The notes under the pieces were generated by a model, which saw only the letters and a list, made by a program, of their open reading frames with translations, made no database searches and was not told the origin of the DNA. From DYIU01 sp038326775 (GTDB lineage Bacteria; Actinomycetota; Geothermincolia; Fen-727; Anoxymicrobiaceae), in contig JBBQKJ010000018.1 of the NCBI GenBank assembly GCA_038326775.1, forward strand, positions 1 through 52,057: DNA of 52,057 nucleotides, read 5' to 3'. This document shows positions 22,916 to 31,426 of this stretch, one piece after another. A program made the translations under genes and the position numbers. Every line of letters begins with the position of its first letter. Positions within the stretch are counted from its first letter, which is position 1.

Positions 22916-23549
22916 CCGCCTTTTCCCTGAGTTTCCTCCTGATGTTCTTCACGTGGGTATCAACCGTGCGCTCGTACCCCTCGAAATAATCACCCTGCGA
23001 GAGCAAGAGCAGCTGCCGCCTGTTGAAGACCTGGCCGGGCCGCTCGGCAAGGCCGGCCAGCATGTCGAACTCGGTCGCGGTAAGGGAGACCTCTTCCTCC
23101 TCGACCTGGACCGAACGGCGTCCCCTGTCGATGAGAAGGGGACCGCGGGCCATCGCGGGCTCGCCGGGCAATGAGACGCGACCGCGCCTCAGGACCGCCC
23201 TGACCCTTGCCACCAGCTCGCGGGGGCTGAACGGCTTCGTGACGTAGTCATCGGCGCCGACCTCCAGGCCCACGACCCTGTCGATCTCTTCGGCGCGCGC
23301 GGAAAGCATGATTATGGGAGCCCGGGAGTCAAGGCGCACGCGCCTGCAGAACTCGAGCCCGTCGAGCCCGGGGAGCATTATGTCGAGCACGACCAGGTCG
23401 GGCGGCTCCTGCCTGAAAAGCTCGAGGGCCGTCTCGCCGTCGTAAGCTACGACGACCTGGTAACCCTCCTTCTCCAGGTAGGCCTTCACTAGCCCGGCAA
23501 TCTTCTTCTCATCATCGACCACGAGTATCCTGGCACCGTCGGCCGCCAT
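22848..23549 (-). CDS. OmpR/PhoB-family response regulator
   Basis: 233 aa DNA-binding regulator. Receiver domain with acidic pair VVDDE, phosphorylated D56 in VVLDIML and the KPFSPRELVARV lysine, then a C-terminal winged helix (LTATEFDMLAGLAERPGQVFNRRQLL, TVDTHVKNIRRKL, VHGVGYRF). The start at 23549 is chosen because GGGGGAAG is 5 nt upstream; an ATG eight codons earlier is possible. It overlaps the histidine kinase gene, and the two form one operon. Target promoters are unknown; the Cys-rich membrane protein gene just upstream on the same strand is an obvious candidate. Confidence 0.94.
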   Translation of the reverse strand: MAADGARILVVDDEKKIAGLVKAYLEKEGYQVVVAYDGETALELFRQEPPDLVVLDIMLPGLDGLEFCRRVRLDSRAPIIMLSARAEEIDRVVGLEVGADDYVTKPFSPRELVARVRAVLRRGRVSLPGEPAMARGPLLIDRGRRSVQVEEEEVSLTATEFDMLAGLAERPGQVFNRRQLLLLSQGDYFEGYERTVDTHVKNIRRKLREKAGDWDFVETVHGVGYRFSAKKKV

Positions 23550-23633
23550 TATGCTTCCCCCGCTTGCATCCATACAGGTAAGGCAGCGAGCACGCCCGCT
23601 GCCTGTTCACCCTGAGTTTTCATAAGGCAGTCG

Positions 23634-24011
23634 CTACCTGCCCGTACAGCCGCCGCTGCCCTGGCCCGGGCAGCTGCCAGGAGCCGCGGCTCCGGGGGCC
23701 GTCGCGCCCGGCTGGCCCTGTCCTCCGTTGCAGCCGCTGCCATTGCAGGTTCCCGACCTCGCGCCTTCGCCGGCGCACTCTCCGTCACACTCCCGGCCCT
23801 GGCCCGCCCCAAGCGCTTCACAGCCGCCTCCACCCGCGCCGCCGGCAGTGGCGCAGCCTGAGCCTTTGCCCACCCCTGTCACGGCCAGGGCGATTCCCGC
23901 GGCCACCGCGAGGATAGCCACGCATGACACGGCGATGAGCGCGTAGGCCTTCCAGCCGCGTTTCGGCTTCTTCACCGGCTCCTGAACGTCTTGCTCCATT
24001 TCTTCCATCAT
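23634..24011 (-). CDS. Small membrane-anchored Gly/Cys-rich protein
   Basis: 125 aa, no known family. A charged cytoplasmic N-terminus (EQDVQEPVKKPKRGWK) is followed by one membrane segment (about 25-47, AYALIAVSCVAILAVAAGIALAV). The ~75-residue outer tail is Gly-rich with eight cysteines spread through it (CATAGG, CEAL, CDGECAG, CNGSGCNGG, CPG, CTGR), suggesting metal or disulfide chemistry. The GGGGG site 5 nt before ATG 24011 sets the start. It precedes the response regulator by 84 nt on the same strand and may be part of the signalling operon. Confidence 0.68.
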   Translation of the reverse strand: MMEEMEQDVQEPVKKPKRGWKAYALIAVSCVAILAVAAGIALAVTGVGKGSGCATAGGAGGGGCEALGAGQGRECDGECAGEGARSGTCNGSGCNGGQGQPGATAPGAAAPGSCPGQGSGGCTGR

Positions 24012-24143
24012 GTGTCCCCCTTTCAACGATGATGATTGCATTCCTCTCGATCACTAATCAAATACTAACCAGGGGATTTGAAGAAATCGTGAAGCCTGGG
24101 TGTTTGTTGGATTAAAATGGTAGCACCGTCAAAGGAGAAGGCT

Positions 24144-25058
24144 ATGGCTGAGAAGAGCGAGGAATACCTCAGGCACTGGACGGACCACCCCGGCAATCCG
24201 CTTATCGAGCCACCGCGACCGGAGTTCCTCCTTGGGGACCCGGCGGTGGTGCTTCCCGCTGACGCGCCCGACGGGCGCTGGCATCTCTTCGCCAACACCA
24301 TGCTGGGCATCCACCACTTCACCTCCGCGAACGGCCTCAAGTGGATTCGCTGTGGCAAGGCCGGCCCCGGCTGGCGGGCCTACGTCTTCAAGGATGACGG
24401 GCGTTTCTATATGTTCTACGAACAGTTCACGGTGCCCCAGGTCAGGTCTCACATCGAGCTGCGCACCTCGGAAGACCTCTGGGACTGGAGTGAGCCGGTC
24501 CGACTGGTGGAGCCCAGCCTGCCCTGGGAGGGCCGCTTCAGCCGCAACACCGGCAACCCGTGCGTTCTCAAGGTAGACGGGCGATACCGTCTCTACTTCA
24601 GCGCTGGGGTCGTTTTCTTGCGCGACCTGGGCTTCTGCGAGCCGCGCTACATCGGCGTGGCGCACGCGGACAGGGTTACCGGCCCGTACGTCAAGGACGA
24701 GCGGCCCATGATATCGCCCTCGGGCGACGACCCCTACCTCAACCGGGGCGCCGGCGCGATCAAGGTCATCTTCGACGAGGGGCGGGGCCTCTTCTACGGC
24801 TTCAACAACGGCATCTACCGCGACCTCGACGGCCGCACCGGCTCGGCCATACTCCTGCTCTCATCGGAGGACGGGCTTGCCTGGGAGCGGGTATACCCGG
24901 AGCCGATAGTGCGCCCGGGCGGCGATGGCTGGAAGAAAGCGCTTGTATACCAGCTTGACGTCAAGCGGGTCGGTGACGAGATGTGGCTGTACTACAACGC
25001 CCGAAGTGGCTGGAGGTTCGGCGTCGAGCGAATCGGCCTTGCGACCTGCCCGCTCTAG
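24144..25058 (+). CDS. Five-bladed beta-propeller glycosidase-like protein (GH43/32/130 fold)
   Basis: 304 aa. The pattern of repeated blades (HLFANTMLGIHHFTSANGLKWIR; FYMFYEQFTVPQ; RYRLYFSAGVVFL; MWLYYNARSGW) and the opening HPGNPLIEPP fit the five-bladed propeller of GH43/32/68/130-type glycoside hydrolases or phosphorylases. No signal peptide, so it is predicted to be cytoplasmic, where it could act on an oligosaccharide related to the products of the GH94-like enzyme and the fused glycosyltransferase encoded just beyond it on the other strand. AGGAG 7 nt before ATG 24144 decides the start. Exact family and substrate are unresolved. Confidence 0.7.
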   Translation: MAEKSEEYLRHWTDHPGNPLIEPPRPEFLLGDPAVVLPADAPDGRWHLFANTMLGIHHFTSANGLKWIRCGKAGPGWRAYVFKDDGRFYMFYEQFTVPQVRSHIELRTSEDLWDWSEPVRLVEPSLPWEGRFSRNTGNPCVLKVDGRYRLYFSAGVVFLRDLGFCEPRYIGVAHADRVTGPYVKDERPMISPSGDDPYLNRGAGAIKVIFDEGRGLFYGFNNGIYRDLDGRTGSAILLLSSEDGLAWERVYPEPIVRPGGDGWKKALVYQLDVKRVGDEMWLYYNARSGWRFGVERIGLATCPL

Positions 25059-25397
25059 CCCGGGGCGGACCTCCGCGCTCTTGCCCCTGGTGGAAAGCAC
25101 CAGCATCAGGATGAACGCGAATATCAGCGCCACTATTATCGCTATGACCAACACGACCCTTGGCGTGAAAACCTTCTGCTCCCGGGGGAGGCTTCGCGGC
25201 GGCTCCTTAGGGGCCTCGGAGTAAGGTATCGGCTCCGGCACCCGCATCCAGGATATGTCCTTGTTGCAGTTCGCGCACCGGTCGGCGCCCGCCTGGTTCC
25301 TGGTCCCGCAGTTGGGGCAAAACTTATGCGGCACCCTGGTCTTGCGGTAGAGCTGCTTCTGCTCCTCGGTGAGATCCTCGTCTTCCTGGTCGGCCAT
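24861..25397 (-). CDS. Zinc-ribbon single-pass membrane protein
   Basis: 178 aa. An acidic N-terminus, then a zinc ribbon FCPNCGTRNQAGADRCANCNKDI (four Cys, about residues 26-48), a linker and one membrane segment near residue 80-103 (VVLVIAIIVALIFAFILMLVL). The remaining ~70 residues are the antisense of the propeller gene (198-nt convergent overlap), so the tail may be poorly conserved or the real stop may be hidden by an indel. GAGGAG 7 nt before ATG 25397 sets the start. Function unknown; the ribbon-plus-anchor layout is common in uncharacterised membrane proteins. Confidence 0.6.
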   Translation of the reverse strand: MADQEDEDLTEEQKQLYRKTRVPHKFCPNCGTRNQAGADRCANCNKDISWMRVPEPIPYSEAPKEPPRSLPREQKVFTPRVVLVIAIIVALIFAFILMLVLSTRGKSAEVRPGLERAGRKADSLDAEPPATSGVVVQPHLVTDPLDVKLVYKRFLPAIAARAHYRLRVYPLPGKPVLR

Positions 25398-25537
25398 CTG
25401 GCACTCCTCGCTCATCCGTTGCCGGCACCCGCGGTGAATGCTCAAACATTACAGCAAAACACCCGATTTGTTAATCACGATAGACTGTTTGCCCGTTCTG
25501 TCGCTTAGATCCTGCAGCAGCGCTCGAGGCAGGTCTA

Positions 25538-27913
25538 TCAGGCCATCTCGACGTGGACGCGGTGGACGGTGCCGTCGCTGTGGGGGCGGATGACGTTGCC
25601 TTCGATGGGCTCCCCGTCGACGATCACCTCCTTGACGCCGGTGCAGATGCCCTTCGGCTTGTCTATCTCTATCTCGTAGATCGCGTCGCGGAACGACCGC
25701 CGGGCGGTGATCGCCTCCCAGTCCTTTGGCAGGCAGGGGTCGATCAGGAGGCCTCCGTGCGTGGGCCGGATGCCCAGGATGTAACCCCAGAACACGTGCC
25801 ACTGCCAGGCCGCACCGCCGGTGAACCATGAGTGTGAACCCTCCCCGAAGTACTCCGACTCGGGGCCGATGATGTACTCGGCATAGACGTAAGGCTCCGA
25901 CATATAGAGGTCGCCGTCCTCGTGCGAGCGGACACTGGGGAGGACCGACCGGTAAGACTTGAGCGCGTTGTCGCCGTCGCCGACAAGCGCCCAGCCCATG
26001 GTCGCCCAGGCGGTGGCGTGAAGGAATATCGCCGCGTTCTCCTTGGTGCCGACGGCGAACCGGGTGATTATGCCGATGTCCGGGTCGGGCTCGCGCCAGC
26101 CCGGCAGGAACAACGCGCAGCCCTTGTCGGTGAGCAGCCTGGCGGCGGCTGAGTCCATCGCCTTCTTCACGCGGTCGCGGTCGAGCCCCGCGATGGCCGC
26201 CCAGCTCTGCGAGTTGGCGAATATCTCCGCCACGGAGCTGCCCTTGCCCCCGATGACCTCGCCCTTGTCGTTGGTGCCGCGGATGTACCACTCGCCGTCC
26301 CAGGCGTGCTCTTCCAGCGCCTTCCTCAACAACCTCGCGACTCTGCCTACGGTCTTTACCCCGGGCAGGCCTTTCACAAGCGAGGCGAGCTCGAGGTATT
26401 CGTCACAGATGTACAGAAGCTGCTCGCTTGCCATGACGGACTCGCCGCGGCCTTCGCGTCCGGCGTAGTTGATGGCGTCGTTCCAGTCGCCCTTCTCCAT
26501 AAGCACAAGGTTGCGCTTACTGCGGCGCGTCCAGACGTTCTCGATGATGCGGCAGATGAACTCGGCCAGCGTCATCTGCACGCCTTCATGAGTGCTCACC
26601 ATGTCGTCGAGCAGGTCGAGGTTCCCGCTCTCCTTCAGGTAGAAGAAGATGGATATGGGCAGCCACAGCGCCACGTCGATGTTGCCGGGGGTGCCGGAGG
26701 GGAGGGCGAGGTCGCGGATGTATCCCTGGTCGACGCTCCCGTCGGAGCGCACCAGGCCTATGTGCATCAGGATGCGCTCCCAGGCGTCGTCGAGGAAGCG
26801 GGGCAGGGCGCCCAGGATGCACTGTGCGGAGTCGCGGTAGCCCCAGTTCTCGTTTCCGCTGCAGATGAAATAGGAGCCGTCGGAGCGGTACCACCAGAAG
26901 CAGATGCGCGACTGGTACTTGTTCCAGATGTTGGCGAACTGGTTGACGCGGTTGTCCGGCGTGAAGACGGTGTCGCCGTAAGCGATGTCCAGCCAGTACC
27001 GGTTGCAGTCGGCGAAGCGCTGCTCGTATACGTCCGGGCGGATGTGGTAGTCGACCATGTCGAAGTCTTCATCGCGCTGGATGACCCCCATGGCTATGAT
27101 GATGCGCTCCTCGGCCCCGGGCTCGAGCTCGATGGAGTACTTGTGCGCGAAGACGGCCGCCCGCCCGTCGTTCTCCCGGCTGGTCAGCCTTCCTTCGACA
27201 ACGCCCCGCGGGCGGGCGGTACCCTGCCCCGGGCCGACGAACTCGTCGCGAAGGGTCTCATAAGAGTCGGGCTCTCGAGTGCTGGCGAAGAAAACCTTGA
27301 TGGGCCAGGGGCGGTTGGGCGCGTAGGCCTCCCGGTTCCAGTAAGTCTTCTCGGCCACCAGCATCCCGTTCGACTCGTAGACGCGGTTGAAGAGTATGTT
27401 CGAGTAGTAGGAGATGATATTGGGCATATGTTGCCCGAGCAGGAGCTCCACGAACGGGTACGCCTCGAAAACCTTGCGCTCGCCGGACTCGTTTATGAAG
27501 TGCAGTATCCAGTACTCGATGTCGGCGTCGAGCGGCACCAGGTATGAGAGCCAGGCGGTAAGGCCGCCCTTTCGCGCCTCCAGCCGCTGGTAGCCCATTC
27601 CTACCCGGCACTGCCAGGAGTCGAGCTCGGTCCTTGTGGGAAGCCAGTTGGGCGTCCATATCTCGTCGCCATCCTTGATGTAGACGAAACGCCCCGGGCC
27701 GTTGTCCAGGGCCGGCGCCCAGAGGTTGATGCCGTAGGCCGGCGCCTGTTTCCAGAACGAGTACCCGCCGCCGGTGTGTGTGATGAAGGAACAGTAGCGC
27801 CCGTTGGTAAGGTAGTTTATGTAGGGGTACCTGCGCGCGGGATCGGTGATGATGTACTCCAGGCCATCCTCGCTGAAATGTCCGCTCTTATGGGTATCCC
27901 TGATTGGAGCCAC
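25538..27913 (-). CDS. GH94-type glycoside phosphorylase
   Basis: 791 aa, related to cellobiose/chitobiose/cellodextrin phosphorylases (formerly GT36). The beta-sandwich N-terminal domain (NGRYCSFITHTGGGYSFWK, GMGYQRLEARKGGLTAWLSYLVPLDADIEYW) is followed by the (alpha/alpha)6 catalytic domain. The catalytic acid is most likely the aspartate of GDWNDAIN near residue 479, followed by RGESVMASEQL. Such enzymes reversibly phosphorolyse beta-glucosides using inorganic phosphate. No signal peptide, so cytoplasmic. The GTG start has GGAGGAGG 6 nt upstream. The neighbouring fused glycosyltransferase (91 nt upstream, same strand) suggests one unit making or recycling an oligosaccharide. Substrate unknown. 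Confidence 0.87.
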   Translation of the reverse strand: MAPIRDTHKSGHFSEDGLEYIITDPARRYPYINYLTNGRYCSFITHTGGGYSFWKQAPAYGINLWAPALDNGPGRFVYIKDGDEIWTPNWLPTRTELDSWQCRVGMGYQRLEARKGGLTAWLSYLVPLDADIEYWILHFINESGERKVFEAYPFVELLLGQHMPNIISYYSNILFNRVYESNGMLVAEKTYWNREAYAPNRPWPIKVFFASTREPDSYETLRDEFVGPGQGTARPRGVVEGRLTSRENDGRAAVFAHKYSIELEPGAEERIIIAMGVIQRDEDFDMVDYHIRPDVYEQRFADCNRYWLDIAYGDTVFTPDNRVNQFANIWNKYQSRICFWWYRSDGSYFICSGNENWGYRDSAQCILGALPRFLDDAWERILMHIGLVRSDGSVDQGYIRDLALPSGTPGNIDVALWLPISIFFYLKESGNLDLLDDMVSTHEGVQMTLAEFICRIIENVWTRRSKRNLVLMEKGDWNDAINYAGREGRGESVMASEQLLYICDEYLELASLVKGLPGVKTVGRVARLLRKALEEHAWDGEWYIRGTNDKGEVIGGKGSSVAEIFANSQSWAAIAGLDRDRVKKAMDSAAARLLTDKGCALFLPGWREPDPDIGIITRFAVGTKENAAIFLHATAWATMGWALVGDGDNALKSYRSVLPSVRSHEDGDLYMSEPYVYAEYIIGPESEYFGEGSHSWFTGGAAWQWHVFWGYILGIRPTHGGLLIDPCLPKDWEAITARRSFRDAIYEIEIDKPKGICTGVKEVIVDGEPIEGNVIRPHSDGTVHRVHVEMA

Positions 27914-28004
27914 AGGTGCCTCCTCCCGTGTCGCTTCCGCTTCCGCAAGGCTCTAGACGGCTCCATAGCCCGCTTCGCTTCTAGTGTTTGCCGTCGCGGC
28001 CCGT

Positions 28005-30311
28005 TCACCTGCCCGCGAGCGCCTCTTCCACCGGGCCCGAGGGCTCCAGGTGGATAGCGGTCTGGATGCGCAGGAGGGCGAGCAGCCACTGCGTGGTGGC
28101 CTCGGCGCCCCGGTTGGGGTCGACCTCGTTGAAGAGCAGGCCGTCCGAGCAGCTGAACGAGGCGAAATCGTAGAGAGGCTGGTTGAGCGCGTTGCGGCCC
28201 AGGAACCACTCGAACGCGGCGCGCGCCAGCTCCAGGTAGCTGTCGTCCCTTTCGATCAGGAACGCGTCGACGCAGGCGGCTGTCATGGAGGCGGCCTCGA
28301 TGGGCAGTTGGGCGAACTTGGACCTCTCACCGCCCCGCCGGTACCAGCCCTGGTCACCAACCAGGTCGAAGACGCCGTCCCGGTAGCTAACCCGGACCAG
28401 GAAGTCGAGGCTTTGAAGCGCGGCCTCCCGGTACTGCTCCCGGCCGGTCTCGCGGTAAGCGAGGAGCAGTGCCCGGGGGAGGATGCCGTTCGCGTAGTAG
28501 AGCGCGTCCTCGAACCACTCCCATCCCGGGGTCGCCGTGCGCCGGTACGCCTCGAGCAGCTTCTCGGCCTCGCGCTCGAGCGCACCGATGACGATGCTCG
28601 CCCCCGGCAGGCGGGTCAGGTAGTGGTAGAAGCCGCACACGGCATAGGCGACTGCCCTGAGCGAACTGAGCTCCAGGCTTTCGACGGCGTCGTCGAACAG
28701 CGATTTCGCGAAGGATGCCAGCCCCTCGTCCGACTCGAGGGCGACTGTTATTCCAAGCCCCTCGAGCGCTTTGCCCTGGCACTCCTCACCGCCTACCTCG
28801 TCGGCGAAGGTCTTGTCGTAGTTCAGCACGTTATGAAAGAGCCCGTCCGGCCGCTGCATGTAGCGCAGGAATCCGATGTAGATGCGGGCGAGCTCGAGGC
28901 TCTCCTGGTCGTCGGCCTGGAGGTGCCCCAGCACCGCCGCGGCCAGGGCGAGCGCGTTGTCCTCGGTGGTGTAGCCGCTCGCGCGGTCCGCTATGTCGAA
29001 ATGCGACTTGTGGATAGCGCCGGTCCGGTCGGTCATGCGGGCCAGGTAGTCAAGCTTCGGCCTGGGCAGGTCGCGCAGCAGCACCGGCTGCCGCTTCGCC
29101 GCGGGGGCCGGGGCGACCTTGCGGCCGGCGAGCACCCTCCTGAACAACCCGACATACTCCTTCGAGACCTCTTCCCATATCATCTGCCGTCCGAATGAGT
29201 AGGCCTTCTCGCGCATCTCCGCCATCCTGGCGGGGTGGGCGAGCAGGCCGACGGCGGCCTCGGACATCGCGGCCGGGTCCCGCACGGGCACTACCAGCCC
29301 GCGGCCCTCGCCCAGGAGCTCCACCGCGTAGTAGTACGGTGTCGAGATCACCGGCTTGCCGAGCCCTATCGCGTAGGCAAGGGTGCCCGAGACGATCTGG
29401 TTCAGGTCGAGGTACGGGGTCACGTAGATATCGCAGGCGGCAATGAACGAGGTCAGCTCCTCGAGCGAGACAAACCGGTCGTAGAAAAGGACGTTGTCCT
29501 CCACCCCGAGCTCGCGCGCCCTCCTCTTGAGGAAGAAACGGTACTTGTCCCCCTCCTTGAGCTTAAGAGGCGGGTGGGTGGCACCGAGCACAACGTAGAC
29601 CGCGTCCGGGAAGCGCTCGACTATTGCGGGCATCGCCTCGATCATGTACTCGATGCCCTTGCGCGTGTGCAGCAGGCCGAACGTCAGCAGGACGGTCTTG
29701 CCGTCCAGCCCCCATCTGCCCTTGTACTGGTCCGAGTCCGCGAACGGCATGTCCGGCACGCCGTGGTGAATCAGGTGGACTTTCTCGGGCGGAACCCCGT
29801 AGTAGCTGTCCAGAAATTCTACCGACTTTCGGCTCATCACCACTATGGCGTCGGAGAGAGCGGCGACCTCGACCATCGCTTTGCGCCTCTCCGGTTCCGG
29901 GTCAGGCAAAACGGTGTGCACCGTGGTCACCACCGGCTTCTTGAGGTCGCTCAGGAGGTCGGTGACGTAGTTGCCCTTGGGTCCGCCGAATATGCCGAAC
30001 TCGTGCTGCAGGCTGACGAGGTCGACGCCGGAAAGGTTTATGTAGTCAGCGGCCCTGGGGTAATCGCGAGGGTTGTTCGCGAGCACCTCGAAGCGGACCA
30101 TCGGCGGGTAGTCGTAACCCTCTTCCCGGTCGTTCATCGCAACAACGAAGACATCGGAGCCGGGACCGAGCGTCCTGGCGACCCAGGTGGCAACGTCGAA
30201 GGTGAACGTGGCAATCCCGCAAAGCCTCGGTACGTAGTTGCCGATGATGGCAATGTTCATTTTGTCATCATGGACGCGTGGCTGGATCGTGTCTTGCATA
30301 TGCTTGTCCAT
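28005..30311 (-). CDS. GT4 glycosyltransferase fused to an alpha-toroid domain
   Basis: 768 aa, two parts. Residues ~18-390 are a GT4 retaining glycosyltransferase of GT-B fold (NYVPRLCGIATFT, LHTRKGIEYMIEAMP, VLGATHPPLKLKEG, ASGTLAYAIGLGKPVISTPYYYAVELL-like acceptor/donor region). Residues ~405-768 are a helical toroid domain (LDYLARMTDRTGAIHKSHFDIADRASGYTTEDNALALAAAVLG, QRPDGLFHNVLNYD), as in epimerase and trehalase-type folds. Possibly it makes and trims one oligosaccharide. ATG start with GGAG 4 nt upstream. With the downstream GH94-like gene it forms a carbohydrate unit. Known sugar donor: none predicted with confidence. Confidence 0.82.
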   Translation of the reverse strand: MDKHMQDTIQPRVHDDKMNIAIIGNYVPRLCGIATFTFDVATWVARTLGPGSDVFVVAMNDREEGYDYPPMVRFEVLANNPRDYPRAADYINLSGVDLVSLQHEFGIFGGPKGNYVTDLLSDLKKPVVTTVHTVLPDPEPERRKAMVEVAALSDAIVVMSRKSVEFLDSYYGVPPEKVHLIHHGVPDMPFADSDQYKGRWGLDGKTVLLTFGLLHTRKGIEYMIEAMPAIVERFPDAVYVVLGATHPPLKLKEGDKYRFFLKRRARELGVEDNVLFYDRFVSLEELTSFIAACDIYVTPYLDLNQIVSGTLAYAIGLGKPVISTPYYYAVELLGEGRGLVVPVRDPAAMSEAAVGLLAHPARMAEMREKAYSFGRQMIWEEVSKEYVGLFRRVLAGRKVAPAPAAKRQPVLLRDLPRPKLDYLARMTDRTGAIHKSHFDIADRASGYTTEDNALALAAAVLGHLQADDQESLELARIYIGFLRYMQRPDGLFHNVLNYDKTFADEVGGEECQGKALEGLGITVALESDEGLASFAKSLFDDAVESLELSSLRAVAYAVCGFYHYLTRLPGASIVIGALEREAEKLLEAYRRTATPGWEWFEDALYYANGILPRALLLAYRETGREQYREAALQSLDFLVRVSYRDGVFDLVGDQGWYRRGGERSKFAQLPIEAASMTAACVDAFLIERDDSYLELARAAFEWFLGRNALNQPLYDFASFSCSDGLLFNEVDPNRGAEATTQWLLALLRIQTAIHLEPSGPVEEALAGR

Positions 30312-30448
30312 CGTTCTCCGAAAATTCTCGCCTTCGTTCGCGCTACAGGCCCCAGTTCAGGCAACCGCATCAACAGAGTATATAGGCATTCGGTGTGGTT
30401 TAATACCTTCTCCGCGGGCCTCGGGCCGAACAGGGCTTACCCTGGATG

Positions 30449-30457
30449 TGGTAACAT
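30449..30457 (+). promoter_or_regulatory. Putative extended -10 promoter (TGGTAACAT)
   Basis: TGGTAACAT, 30 nt before the methyltransferase start, is followed by CGAGCGCG and CCGTTT. The stretch TAACATCGAGYGCG recurs upstream of the acyltransferase gene (39010). No good -35 is seen here. Confidence 0.4.
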
Positions 30458-30486
30458 CGAGCGCGTCCGTTTTAACTAGGAGTCAG

Positions 30487-31239
30487 ATGACCACCATTAG
30501 GCTAAAGAGGCCAATACGCATAGAGGACGGCGACGCGCCGCCGCGCTATCCGGTGAAGGAAGCGCTCGCGAGGATACGCGACCGCATCTACCGGGGCGAC
30601 AGGTACGAGTGCTCCTGCTGCGGGAAAAGCTTCAAGCTGCTGCTCTACTCGCCCATCATGGCCGCGCTCTGCCCTTACTGCCTGTCCGTGGAGCGCTACC
30701 GCCTTCTCTGCCGCTACCTGCGGGACAGGACCGACTTCGGCTCGGAACCGATGCGCGTCCTGGATATCGCCCCCATGTGGTGCTTCCAGGAGTTCTGCCG
30801 CTCCTTCGAGAACGTCGATTACGTCTCCATCGACATCGCGTCGCCCCTGGCCATGCGGCACATGGACATACGCGACCTCGAGTTCAGGGACAACCTCTTC
30901 GACTGCATTATCTGCTACCACGTCCTCGAGCATATCGACGACGAGCAAAAAGCCATGAGCGAGCTCTACCGGGTGCTGAAGCCGGGCGGGTGGGCGATAA
31001 TCCAGGTGCCGATCATCCTCGAGGACACGGTCGAGCGAAGCGAGCTCACCGAGGAGGAGGCCGACGATATGCTCAAGTTCGACGACCACGTCCGTGGCTA
31101 CGGAAAAGATTACGGCCAGCGGCTCGGGAGCGCGGGGTTCCGGGTCGAGGTCGACGACTTCGTCAAGAAGATGAGCATGCGGGAGATAATCCGATACGGC
31201 CTCGACATCTCCGAGAATATCTACCTGAGCAGAAAATGA
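30487..31239 (+). CDS. Class I SAM methyltransferase with CxxC pairs
   Basis: 250 aa. An N-terminal segment has CSCCGKSF and LCPYC, which may form a small zinc site (about residues 40-64). The Rossmann methyltransferase core follows: VLDIAPMWCFQEF (motif I, unusually without the GxGxG glycines), DCIICYHVLEHIDDEQKAMSELYRVLKPGG (motifs II-III) and GSAGFRVEVDDF. AGGAG is 4 nt before ATG 30487, with the upstream open frame being leader only. It opens the polysaccharide locus. A sugar-methylating role is inferred from context. Confidence 0.82.
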   Translation: MTTIRLKRPIRIEDGDAPPRYPVKEALARIRDRIYRGDRYECSCCGKSFKLLLYSPIMAALCPYCLSVERYRLLCRYLRDRTDFGSEPMRVLDIAPMWCFQEFCRSFENVDYVSIDIASPLAMRHMDIRDLEFRDNLFDCIICYHVLEHIDDEQKAMSELYRVLKPGGWAIIQVPIILEDTVERSELTEEEADDMLKFDDHVRGYGKDYGQRLGSAGFRVEVDDFVKKMSMREIIRYGLDISENIYLSRK

Positions 31240-31309
31240 GACGGGGATCGGGCCCCTGGTTCGGCGAGGTGAACCGCGCTCGGGGTTAAATCGTCCAAAT
31301 ATGTCGGTA

Positions 31310-31318
31310 TGCTATACT
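31310..31318 (+). promoter_or_regulatory. Extended -10 promoter for the Wzz-like gene
   Basis: TGCTATACT (TGn plus TATACT) lies 109 nt before the Wzz-like start. No strong -35 is seen. The remaining leader up to 31426 shows no gene or repeat. Confidence 0.5.
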
Positions 31319-31426
31319 TAAATGCCTGTTTGCAGGCGTTTTTACTTACGCGGAAATCCGGCATTTGCGCGGCTTGCGCGGCCCGGCCATGGCGCTGCCC
31401 CTGGCGCTGGCGAAAGGAACGTTCGG

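Noticed and set aside
24106..24118. Promoter for the propeller glycosidase gene (TAAAAT)
   Set aside because: A -10-like hexamer lies ~26 nt before the start, but no -35 at the right spacing and no TGn extension were seen, so it was not listed.
26306..30479. Three plus-strand frames of ~400 residues opposite the GH94-like and GT4-toroid genes
   Set aside because: All lie within the minus-strand genes, share the antisense composition bias and show no domains. They are codon-position mirror frames.
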